Shown here piece after piece: positions 25,297-33,705 of a stretch of 48,343 nucleotides of DNA; position 1 is the stretch's first letter, and every line of letters begins with the position of its first letter. The notes under the pieces are model-generated. The model worked only from the letters and a program-made list of their open reading frames with translations. It was not told where the DNA came from and searched no databases. The position numbers and the translations under genes are program-made. This stretch comes from Clostridiaceae bacterium (GTDB lineage: Bacteria; Bacillota; Clostridia; Lachnospirales; Lachnospiraceae). Location of the stretch: positions 1 to 48,343 of the forward strand of contig JAJQGL010000072.1 of the NCBI GenBank assembly GCA_021200535.1, read 5' to 3'.

Positions 25297-25334
25297 AAAA
25301 AAGGCAGTAAGGGAACAAATCCCCCACTGCCGCT
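25297..25334 (-). terminator. terminator of the LRR lipoprotein gene
   Basis: On the minus strand GGCAGT, GG, GGG, a 7-nt loop, CCC, TT, ACTGCC, then TTTTTT: an interrupted 9-bp GC-rich stem with U-tract, about 22 bp after the stop codon at 25356. The plus strand also ends in T-rich sequence, so it may work both ways. Confidence 0.85.
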
Positions 25335-25355
25335 TTTTCGTTTTTTCGTTTTTTT

Positions 25356-26321
25356 CTAAATGGCTTTTACAGCATATCCCTGATATTCAAAAACGGTCTC
25401 ATAGGTTGAAACCATTTCTTCCGGAACATACAGCTTAACCAGATCTGCACATCCGTTCAGCATGGCAGCCTCCGGCTGCAGCTGCTTAGAATGTATGGTG
25501 AGCTGCGTAATTCCACTGCCGTAAAATGCTCCATCGCCAATCTCGGTGACATTTTCAGACAGTTCCATGCTTTTTAATGCTGTGCAGGACCAAAATGCCT
25601 CCGTGCCGATCTTTGTGACAGAATCCGGTATCGTTACGGTGCTAAGCTCATAACAGTTTGTAAACAGCTCTGCCCCGATCTGCGTCACACCATCTTCAAA
25701 GACACATTCTGTCAATGCTTCACATCCGTAAAAAACGCCGTTTCCCATGGTATTCGCATTTGCAGGAACTGTAATTTTTTCCAGCGCTGTACAGTTACAG
25801 AATGCCTCTTGGCCAAGCGACTGCAGGGAATCCGGCAGATTTATCTCCGAAAGCTCCGGACACTCCGCAAAGCAGCTTTCTCCGATTGATTCAAGCGTAT
25901 CCGGTAAAACCACCTCTGTCAGCGCCGGGCACGAATAAAATGCGTTGGTGTCAAGCACGGTAACCCCCTCTGGAATCGTAATCTTTTGCAGTAAGACATT
26001 TGATTCGAAGGCCGATTCACCAATCTGTGTTACCTGATATTCTGTATCCTGATAGATAACCGTGTTGGGAATGGTAATATCCTCCAGCGCAACATCGTTG
26101 TAAGTGGCCACTGTCATAGATGGCTCATCCGCATCCTCAAGCACTTCATAGATTAAACCCTCACCCAGAATCGCCCTTAAATTTGTGTCATATGATGCCT
26201 CTACGGTTATCTGATTTTCTGCCTCTTCTGTATCTTTGCTGCATGCCGAAGCAGCTACAGCCATGCATGCAGCACAGCCGCACAGCAAAAACATTCTCCA
26301 ATATTTTGTTCTTTTTCGCAC
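25356..26321 (-). CDS. leucine-rich repeat (LRR_5/BspA-type) lipoprotein
   Basis: A 321-residue lipoprotein. The signal peptide MFLLCGCAACMAVAASACSKD carries a lipobox before the Cys near residue 27. From about residue 60 to 300 there are eight or nine LRR_5 repeats of 22-23 residues, e.g. IGESAFESNVLLQKITIPEGV, with a final degenerate unit at LNGCADLVKLYVPEEM. LRR_5 proteins are common on gut Clostridia and Bacteroidetes surfaces and mediate binding to proteins or other cells; the ligand is unknown. The GTG at 26321 is the start: AGGAGG lies 5 nt upstream, and the open frame beyond it passes through this site. Single gene with its own terminator. Confidence 0.88.
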   Translation of the reverse strand: MRKRTKYWRMFLLCGCAACMAVAASACSKDTEEAENQITVEASYDTNLRAILGEGLIYEVLEDADEPSMTVATYNDVALEDITIPNTVIYQDTEYQVTQIGESAFESNVLLQKITIPEGVTVLDTNAFYSCPALTEVVLPDTLESIGESCFAECPELSEINLPDSLQSLGQEAFCNCTALEKITVPANANTMGNGVFYGCEALTECVFEDGVTQIGAELFTNCYELSTVTIPDSVTKIGTEAFWSCTALKSMELSENVTEIGDGAFYGSGITQLTIHSKQLQPEAAMLNGCADLVKLYVPEEMVSTYETVFEYQGYAVKAI

Positions 26322-26516
26322 ATGTACCTCCTTTTTTTGCAAGCCATATGTCAAAATTCCCCGCATCTCTGCGCATTTTTGCGCATGTCAGCGGATGACT
26401 TAAATAGCAGCCTTAAAGATTCTATTTATTTTTATCGGCACAATTTCGAAAAACATTATTATGATTTTTGAACGAGGTGCTAGTATTTCAGTATCCCCCA
26501 GATACGAAAGCTGTAT

Positions 26517-26545
26517 TTGCTTAAACCCCGAAAGTATGCTATGAT
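26517..26545 (+). promoter_or_regulatory. promoter of the ECF-S/hybrid kinase pair
   Basis: TTGCTT (26517-26522), 17-bp spacer ending in TGC, TATGAT (26540-26545): an extended -10 promoter. A small inverted repeat GTATC-CCCCA-GATAC (26491-26505) just upstream could be an operator. The rest of the 384-bp gap has a GCGCA/TGCGC hairpin (26371-26384) in the leader of the opposite LRR gene. Confidence 0.65.
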
Positions 26546-26705
26546 AAATAAGAACTTTCTGTTTATGTGTATCAGGAGTGCCTTGAGAGTGAAAATAAAT
26601 TTTTCACCCGGCAAGTTTGTGACTGCGCATTGCAAAGCTACGCTGTGCGCGGCTTGCACAAACATTGCTTTATGCGCAAAAAACAGCGCAAAAATGAGGG
26701 AAATT

Positions 26706-27287
26706 ATGAACATAAAATCAAAATTATCTTTTTTATCTGCTGTGAAAAATACCGGGATTATTCTCTTCTGCAGTATATTAAATATCGCAGGTTTTTTTAT
26801 TACCACAACTCTTCAGGCGCCCTTTTTTCTGGACAGTATCGGCACGGCTCTGTGCGCCTGCCTGTTAGGACCTGTCGCCGGCTCTGCTGCCGGAATCCTT
26901 TCATTTTTCCTGTCAAATATTATTATACCGCGCTTTTGGGCGTATTTTTTGTTTCAGGTTTTGATTGCAGCCTGCATTTATATTGGCTATCTGAAAACAG
27001 ATTTCAACGAGCTGTTTCTGCTTCTTTTTACAGGCATTGCCGCCTCTATTGCCATTGTTTTTTTCAGTTTTCCGCTTGTCTACTTTTTACAGGACGGAGA
27101 CATTGGAAATATCTGGGGAGACGCCTTAAAAGATATGATGGAGGAAAATGGAATCGGCCTGCCGTTTGGCTGCCTGCTAGGGGAACTATTTGTCGCTGTG
27201 CCCGATATGGTCATAACCGTACTTTTTGCATTTGCAGGCATACGCATTTCAAAAAAAATAAAATCAGGAGGTGCTGTCAGCGAATGA
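26706..27287 (+). CDS. ECF transporter S-component-like membrane protein
   Basis: A 193-residue membrane protein with five or six helices. The early block QAPFFLDSIGTALCACLLGPVAG, continuing GILSFFLSN, resembles the start of ECF vitamin-transporter S components and of related membrane sensor domains. No ECF ATPases or T component are in the window; S components can use a shared module elsewhere. The stop overlaps the ATG of the hybrid kinase gene (ATGA), so the two are translated together, which points to a part in sensing. The frame runs back to 26517, but AGGG 5 nt before the ATG at 26706 and the protein's natural N-terminus fix the start. Confidence 0.65.
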   Translation: MNIKSKLSFLSAVKNTGIILFCSILNIAGFFITTTLQAPFFLDSIGTALCACLLGPVAGSAAGILSFFLSNIIIPRFWAYFLFQVLIAACIYIGYLKTDFNELFLLLFTGIAASIAIVFFSFPLVYFLQDGDIGNIWGDALKDMMEENGIGLPFGCLLGELFVAVPDMVITVLFAFAGIRISKKIKSGGAVSE

Positions 27288-30200
27288 AAAAATTAATATC
27301 CGTTTTTTTGCTTTTGCTCGGCTTTGTTTTTCCAATACAGGCTGAGGCACAGAAAAATCAGAATTATCAGGCTGATTACAATACGTTTTTATATACGATT
27401 GACAACGGTTTAACCTCAAATGAAATCACTTCGATTGCGCAGACCTCTGATGAATATATCTGGGTAGGTGCATACTCCGGCCTGTTTCGCTTTGACGGCA
27501 ACCAGTTTGTGCGAGAAACCTTTGACAACCGGATTAATTCCGTCACCTGCCTCCTTGCCGACGACAACAGCCGGCTCTGGATTGGAACGAACAACAACGG
27601 GATCGCCTGCTATAACCTGATCTCAAACGAGCTTACCTTTTACACGGCAGAGGACGGCATTACAGCAAATTCCATCCGCTGTATCACACTGGACTCCTCT
27701 GGAAACGTATATGTCGGCACGATCAAAAACATGTCAGTTATTGCTCCGGACGGCAGCATCAAAGCGCTGGCCTGGCATGACACCACCTATTCCATCACAG
27801 ACCTTACATACTCCGAAAAGCTGGACATTGTGGCCGGTATCACAAACCGGGGCACGCTATTCTACATGAAAGACCAGTCCGTAATACAGGAGAAGTCCTG
27901 TGATTCCGATACGGGAGAAAGCTTTAGCTGTATTTCAACATCTGCAGACGATAATTTCCTTGCCGGAACCTCCGGTAATTCTGTTTATTCTGCAGCCTAT
28001 GGCAGCGGCGGGATAAAATGTAAGCTGCTCACTGCGATACCGGATATTTCCAACATCAGTAAAATATATTATTCCAAATCAGATAACTGCTATTTTATTG
28101 GTTCGGAAACCGGTCTTGGAAGCCTCAGTGCAGATCAGGTTTATCAGGCCTTTTCGGTCGATAATTTTGACAGTTCCGTTTCCGGGGCGTTAAAAGATAC
28201 GCAGGGAAATCTTTGGTTTGTATCGACAAAGCAGGGCGTCTGCAAGTTTTCAAAAACAGCGTTTCGCAAGCTGTTTCAAACTGCCGGCATCTCGCCAGAG
28301 GTTGTAAACAGCGTAAAAAAAATTGGCAGCTGTGTCTATATTGGCACAAATACAGGCCTGATTCTTTACGATGAAGCTGCTAAAACTGTTATAAAAAATA
28401 AATTAACCCATAAATTAAGCGGCATCCGCATCCGCCACATTATGCAGGATTCCAAAAAAAACATCTGGATTAGCACATACAGCCAGAATGGCTTATGCTG
28501 TTACAAGCCGGATGGAACAACAACATATTTTAACGAGAAAAACGGCGCTTCGGGCAATATGTTCCGCTTTACATTAGAGCTAAAAGACGGTACTATTTTT
28601 GCTGCCAGCAGTACCGGAATCACTTTTATAGAAAATGGGACTGTCACCAAAACACTCGGACAGAAAGACGGGCTTTCTACCGAACAGATTCTATGTGCTG
28701 TAGAAAAGGACGATGGCACCATTCTTGCCGGAAGCGACGGCGGCGGAATTTATGTGATCAAAAAACAGACTTGTGCTGATGTCATCAATGAAGCGCAGGG
28801 AATCAGCTCCCTTGTAATACTTCGCATTATTCCTGCTGCATCTGGTTATCTCTATATCTCATCAAGCGAAATTTATTATGATAACGGAACGGAAATCCGC
28901 ACACTAAAAAACTTTCCGTACAGCAACAATTATGATATTTATATTTCACAGGATCAGTTTGCATGGGTTTTTAACAGTGCGGGGATTGTCGTTGTTTCTC
29001 TTGATGAACTGATAGAGGACAACAGCTACAGCTATGTTTTTATCAACAAAAACAAAGGCTTTGACACGACGCTTACCTCAAATTCATGGCATTGTATTAC
29101 TGAAAATGAAATTGCCTATCTCTGCTGCAGCACCGGCGTCCGAAAATTTGATCTCGCCAGTTTTTTAGAACCTCTGGATAATGTACCCATACTAGTCAAT
29201 CAGCTCCTGGCTGACAACGAAGCAATTCAGCCGGAAAAGGATGGTTCTTTTCTGATTCCGTCTACGGCAAAACGTTTTTCTATCTATCCGGCAGTGCTGG
29301 ATTATACTCTGTCAGAACCTCTGGTTTATACATATCTTGAGGGGTTTGATGAACAGGGCGCATACACAAGCAAAAGTGATCTGACTGAAATTACCTTCAC
29401 AAATCTTTCCTATGGCAGCTACCGTTTCCACATCCAGATCTTAAATGAAACCACAGGGGAAGTTTTACAGGAAAGCATTTATACAATCGAAAAAGAACCG
29501 CAGTTTTTTGAACACCGCTTTTTCTATATTTATCTGCTGCTTGTCTGCCTTTTTGTAATAACATTTTTCAGCTGGGCGATTGCCCGGACGGTAAATATGT
29601 CAAGGCTTGGCCGCCAGATTGCCGAAACACAGCGCGCACGCCGGGAGGCAGAGGAGGCTAACCTTGCAAAAACCCAGTTCCTTGCAAATATGTCACATGA
29701 AATCCGCACGCCGATCAACGCGATTATGGGCATGAATGAATTAATTCTCCGCCAGGACACATCACCAGAAATTACGCAGTATGCCAATGACATTCAGCTG
29801 GCGGGAACAACCCTTTTGTCGATTGTAAACGATATCCTTGACCTGTCCAAAATTGAGTCCGGGAAAATGAATATTGTGTGCGATACCTACGATCCCCTTA
29901 CCCTGTTTACCGAAGCAAGCTCCATGCTGGAGGTCAGGGCACAGGAAAAGGGGCTTTCCATTAAGCTGGTGATTGATAAGCTGATACCGCGCAAATTATA
30001 TGGGGACCCTGTCCGTATACGTCAGATCATATCAAATCTGTTAAGCAATGCTGTCAAATATACCGAAAAAGGAGAAATTGTATTTTGCGTATCCTTAAAA
30101 ACGATTGAAGAAGAAACAGCCGTCTTAGACTTTTCCGTCAGGGATACCGGCATTGGCATACGTCCGGACGATATCCAGAAAATTTTTGAAAGCTTTGAAC

Positions 30201-31240
30201 GGTCAGATGAAAAACGCAATGCCAATATTCAGGGAACCGGTCTCGGGCTGAATATTACAAAACAGCTTCTGAACCTGATGGGCAGCGATATCCATGTCGA
30301 GAGCGAGTATGGGAAGGGCTCTGTATTTTACTTTGTCCTAAGACAGAAAATCATTGATTTTGCTCCGATGGGCAATATAAATAACAGCCGCAAAAAATTT
30401 AACTCTGCGGCAAAGCACTACGAGCCAACTTTTTGCGCACCGGACGCAAAGCTTCTTGTCGTTGATGACAACGAGATGAACTTAACCGTCTTTCAGGGAC
30501 TGTTAAAGGATACAAAGGTACAGATTGACACGGCTTTAAATGGGCTGGACGGATTAAGCCTGATGCGGCAAAATCATTATGACCTGATTTTCCTTGATCA
30601 TATGATGCCCGGATTAAACGGTGTGGAAATTCTCGAAAAAATCAAGGAAGAAGAAACTTTATGCCATGATGTACCTGTCATTGCATTGACCGCAAATACC
30701 ATTGCCGGAGCAAAGAATTTTTACCAGGACGCCGGATTTACCGACTATCTGGCAAAACCGGTTTCCGGCAGCGTGCTTGAAAAAACCATACGCAAATATC
30801 TTCCGACAGATATGCTGCTTCCTGTCACTGTGAACACCGCAGCAAAAGAAAATAAATCCGGTTCTGACTATGAAGCCCTGTTTCAGGCGGAAACGCCGGA
30901 AGCAAACCCTGAGATTGACCAAAAGCTAGGGCTGCATTACAGCGCCGACATGGAAGAACTTTACCGGCAGCTCCTGAAAATGTTTTTGGAAAATGGAGAT
31001 CCAACCATCGAGCAGCTGGCGGCAGCTTACCGCGCCGGCGACTGGGAGGACTATGAAATCCGGATACATTCATTAAAAAGCACCGCAAAAACAATCGGCG
31101 CAATCCCCTTATCCAGTGATGCCAAAGCGCTGGAGCATGCCGCCAGCGAAAAAGATCTCGACTATCTGCACGGACACCATGAAGCGTGCATGGCCCATTA
31201 CCGCGACGTTTTAGAGCGTGTAAGGAAAATGTTTGATTAA
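27284..31240 (+). CDS. hybrid two-component sensor (beta-propeller, kinase, receiver, HPt)
   Basis: A 1318-residue membrane-bound phosphorelay protein. Order: signal peptide (LISVFLLLLGFVFPIQAEA); a two-component-regulator-propeller sensor of about 640 residues with repeats such as YIWVGAYSGLFRFDG and RLWIGTNNNGIACYN; a Y_Y_Y domain (about 665-740); one membrane helix (about 745-768); HisKA with phospho-His in NMSHEIRTPINAIMG (about 805); HATPase with N box (ISNLLSNAVKYT), DTGIGI and GTGLGLNITKQL; receiver with phospho-Asp in LIFLDHMMPG (about 1105); HPt with His in IHSLKSTAKTIGA (about 1262). This is an HTCS/Y_Y_Y-type glycan-sensing layout, but it ends in HPt, not AraC, so a separate response regulator must take the phosphate; none is nearby. 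It overlaps the ECF-S-like gene by 4 bp. AGGAGG is 12 nt from the ATG. Confidence 0.93.
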   Translation: MKKLISVFLLLLGFVFPIQAEAQKNQNYQADYNTFLYTIDNGLTSNEITSIAQTSDEYIWVGAYSGLFRFDGNQFVRETFDNRINSVTCLLADDNSRLWIGTNNNGIACYNLISNELTFYTAEDGITANSIRCITLDSSGNVYVGTIKNMSVIAPDGSIKALAWHDTTYSITDLTYSEKLDIVAGITNRGTLFYMKDQSVIQEKSCDSDTGESFSCISTSADDNFLAGTSGNSVYSAAYGSGGIKCKLLTAIPDISNISKIYYSKSDNCYFIGSETGLGSLSADQVYQAFSVDNFDSSVSGALKDTQGNLWFVSTKQGVCKFSKTAFRKLFQTAGISPEVVNSVKKIGSCVYIGTNTGLILYDEAAKTVIKNKLTHKLSGIRIRHIMQDSKKNIWISTYSQNGLCCYKPDGTTTYFNEKNGASGNMFRFTLELKDGTIFAASSTGITFIENGTVTKTLGQKDGLSTEQILCAVEKDDGTILAGSDGGGIYVIKKQTCADVINEAQGISSLVILRIIPAASGYLYISSSEIYYDNGTEIRTLKNFPYSNNYDIYISQDQFAWVFNSAGIVVVSLDELIEDNSYSYVFINKNKGFDTTLTSNSWHCITENEIAYLCCSTGVRKFDLASFLEPLDNVPILVNQLLADNEAIQPEKDGSFLIPSTAKRFSIYPAVLDYTLSEPLVYTYLEGFDEQGAYTSKSDLTEITFTNLSYGSYRFHIQILNETTGEVLQESIYTIEKEPQFFEHRFFYIYLLLVCLFVITFFSWAIARTVNMSRLGRQIAETQRARREAEEANLAKTQFLANMSHEIRTPINAIMGMNELILRQDTSPEITQYANDIQLAGTTLLSIVNDILDLSKIESGKMNIVCDTYDPLTLFTEASSMLEVRAQEKGLSIKLVIDKLIPRKLYGDPVRIRQIISNLLSNAVKYTEKGEIVFCVSLKTIEEETAVLDFSVRDTGIGIRPDDIQKIFESFERSDEKRNANIQGTGLGLNITKQLLNLMGSDIHVESEYGKGSVFYFVLRQKIIDFAPMGNINNSRKKFNSAAKHYEPTFCAPDAKLLVVDDNEMNLTVFQGLLKDTKVQIDTALNGLDGLSLMRQNHYDLIFLDHMMPGLNGVEILEKIKEEETLCHDVPVIALTANTIAGAKNFYQDAGFTDYLAKPVSGSVLEKTIRKYLPTDMLLPVTVNTAAKENKSGSDYEALFQAETPEANPEIDQKLGLHYSADMEELYRQLLKMFLENGDPTIEQLAAAYRAGDWEDYEIRIHSLKSTAKTIGAIPLSSDAKALEHAASEKDLDYLHGHHEACMAHYRDVLERVRKMFD

Positions 31241-33705
31241 TTTCCTTTTATGGCCAGCTCGGCAGGCGGTTTCGACAAGATACTGCGTACAGGCAGCAGA
31301 CACGTTATGAGATTCAGCAGATACAATACCAATATAATGACAAAGGAACACCACCATGGAAATGCCAAATCTATCCCCAGTGACGGAATCGAGCTAAAAA
31401 AGTGAATGACTCCGCTGGTAAGCAGCACGCCCGGAAGGGCGGTATAAGTTGTGATGAGAAGCATTTCCAGAAGATATGCCTGCATAATGCTTCCCCTGAC
31501 AATGCCTAACAGACGGTATACCGTCAGCTCCTCCGTCCGGGATGCGACATTTGATTTTACCATAAAAAACACAACCACAAAGGAAACCACAACCGCCGCT
31601 GCGGCAAGAAGGTTACGGCTCACCGTATTCTCTTGTTTTTCTTCCTGATACGCTTTGATCTGGTCACTGTATGGACTTGTCACAGAAACCGTCATGGTAT
31701 CTTTATATTTCTCTGCATAGCCTGTCAGCTGTTCCATTACATTTTCCACATCATCTGTATACAGATAAAACTTTTTGGACGATAAAATGCTCTTCTCCAG
31801 GACCTTTTTGCAGCCTGCCTCTGTCAAAATATAATCGATGCTTATCGCACTATTCTCCGGAATGCAAAAGCCGCCCTGAACCGAAAAATAGCTGGTGTCC
31901 GTAACAGAGTAAGATACCGCAAGCTTGTTTTGTCTTCTCATCTTTTCATATTCGTCACTCGAAAGATACACACCATCGTCCCCTAAGGCAGTTTCCCCTT
32001 CGTATTCCAGCGAATCCCCATAGACTGCCTCAGCCTGTTCCTGTGTCATCATCCTGCAGCCGACGGCATTCAGCATGGTCGCAGCATTTTGTTCCAGATA
32101 AATATCCGGCTCATTGGTATCCGAAATTCCGACAATCGTAAAAGTATCCTGCGTCACAGAAAAGATCAGCTTTTCGTCAACAAAATCCTCTACAGAGTCA
32201 TAAAGACTTTTATATGGGCTGTTTGTTTCCAAAAAGCGGTCGATCAGCCACCGGTCAACAACAATCTCGGTAAGATTTTCCGGCATCCTGCCGTAAATCA
32301 AATCCTCCTCACTGACATGCTCGATGGATACATAGGAAAAATCAGTAAAGCCAATGCCTTTTCCCTCCAGCTGCGGAAATCCGGAATAATAAAAGTTCAG
32401 GGAACCTGTGGAGGATTTAAATACGCTCAAATCAGAAATTCCATCCTTACAATCCTGATAAAACGAGGAAAATGCATCGTCGTATTCGCTATCGAAAACG
32501 TGCGCCGCTGTTTCCGCTTCAATAGCTATATAATGCGAATCCGTTGTTACAACATCCTTTTTATCATAAAAAATTGCCCCTGCATAATTTGCCAGTGAAA
32601 TAGTCAGCAGCACAGACATAACCAGCAGTGTTGTAATAATAAATGACTGCTTTTTTCCCATCAGGCGGATATTTTCTATTGCCAGTTTCCAGATTTCACG
32701 CCGGGCAAGCGAAGCATTTTTTTGTTTTTCAATACGCGGTAAGGAAAAATCGAACTCTTCAATCTGCTCCATGCCAATATCCGGCTTTTTCGCGTCAATC
32801 ATCTCGCAGTTAATGTCTGCGCTTTCCATCAGGATATCGCAGTCTGTCAGATTTTGAATATAAAGCTTTCCGTTTTTCCACGCCATGTTAAAACGCAATG
32901 CAGGTGTTTTTTCTCCCGGTTCCCGATAGAGTGACACCAAAAAATCCTCACCCTGTTCAATTTTCGTCTGCTCCATATCCTGCAGATAGATATTTTCATC
33001 ATCCATGCGCTGGTATACGCTTGGATTTGTATTTTGATAATCTTTTATAATTCTGCCGTCCTGAATTTCCAGTATACGGTCTGCAAATAACTTCGCAATC
33101 CTTTTTTCATGCGTCACGACAATGACGAGACATTCCCTGGAAATATTTTTTAATATATTCATGGTGCGCAGGGTATTTTCTTCATCCAGATTGCCGGTCG
33201 GCTCGTCCGCAAGAATAATCTTCGGCGACTTCACCAACGCCCTTGCAATCGACACTCGCTGCTGCTGCCCATTAGACAGCTGAGATACCAGCTTCTTTTT
33301 ATATCTGGCAATCTGCAGCTTTTCTAAAACATACGCAACCCTCTCCTCTTTTTCCTCCTCCGAAAGATCAAAGGTATTTAACGCCAGCTTCACATTATAG
33401 GAAACAGTATAATCCTGCAAAAGATAATAATTCTGAAATACATATCCAAATTTGTCATTGCGGATTTTTTCAATCCGCTTTGGGTCATATTTCTTTAGCT
33501 TCGTATCTCCCACGGCAATCTCGCCGGATGTAAATACATCCAGCCCGCCTATCGTATTCAGCAGCGTTGTTTTTCCTGATCCGCTTTCTCCCCAGATGCA
33601 AACCATACCGGCAGATTCAAACTCCAGATTAATCCCATTTAAAACATGAAGCTCATTCTGCCTGCCCCTGTTGAAATATTTTTCTAAATTCCGGATGCTG
33701 ATCAC
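31237..33705 (-). CDS. MacB-like ABC ATPase-permease fusion, subunit 2
   Basis: An 822-residue protein with an N-terminal ATPase of the LolD/MacB class (Walker [10 protein letters not shown], signature [15 protein letters not shown], Walker [13 protein letters not shown], His in VVTHEKRIA), a linker of about 120 residues, one membrane helix (about 355-378), a large outside domain of about 300 residues, and three C-terminal helices in the FtsX/MacB arrangement. Such transporters use ATP to move substrates outside the membrane or to sense/resist antimicrobial peptides. The GTG start overlaps the stop of the partner gene (GTGA), so they should assemble together. Its stop shares the bases TTAA with that of the convergent hybrid kinase gene, leaving no room for a terminator. 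Confidence 0.9.
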   Translation of the reverse strand: MISIRNLEKYFNRGRQNELHVLNGINLEFESAGMVCIWGESGSGKTTLLNTIGGLDVFTSGEIAVGDTKLKKYDPKRIEKIRNDKFGYVFQNYYLLQDYTVSYNVKLALNTFDLSEEEKEERVAYVLEKLQIARYKKKLVSQLSNGQQQRVSIARALVKSPKIILADEPTGNLDEENTLRTMNILKNISRECLVIVVTHEKRIAKLFADRILEIQDGRIIKDYQNTNPSVYQRMDDENIYLQDMEQTKIEQGEDFLVSLYREPGEKTPALRFNMAWKNGKLYIQNLTDCDILMESADINCEMIDAKKPDIGMEQIEEFDFSLPRIEKQKNASLARREIWKLAIENIRLMGKKQSFIITTLLVMSVLLTISLANYAGAIFYDKKDVVTTDSHYIAIEAETAAHVFDSEYDDAFSSFYQDCKDGISDLSVFKSSTGSLNFYYSGFPQLEGKGIGFTDFSYVSIEHVSEEDLIYGRMPENLTEIVVDRWLIDRFLETNSPYKSLYDSVEDFVDEKLIFSVTQDTFTIVGISDTNEPDIYLEQNAATMLNAVGCRMMTQEQAEAVYGDSLEYEGETALGDDGVYLSSDEYEKMRRQNKLAVSYSVTDTSYFSVQGGFCIPENSAISIDYILTEAGCKKVLEKSILSSKKFYLYTDDVENVMEQLTGYAEKYKDTMTVSVTSPYSDQIKAYQEEKQENTVSRNLLAAAAVVVSFVVVFFMVKSNVASRTEELTVYRLLGIVRGSIMQAYLLEMLLITTYTALPGVLLTSGVIHFFSSIPSLGIDLAFPWWCSFVIILVLYLLNLITCLLPVRSILSKPPAELAIKGN

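Noticed and set aside
26567-27283. Long N-terminal extension of the hybrid kinase, read in frame from 26567
   Set aside because: It overlaps the ECF-S-like gene in another frame and has no domain sense; the ATG at 27284 starts a clean signal peptide and overlaps the previous stop as ATGA.
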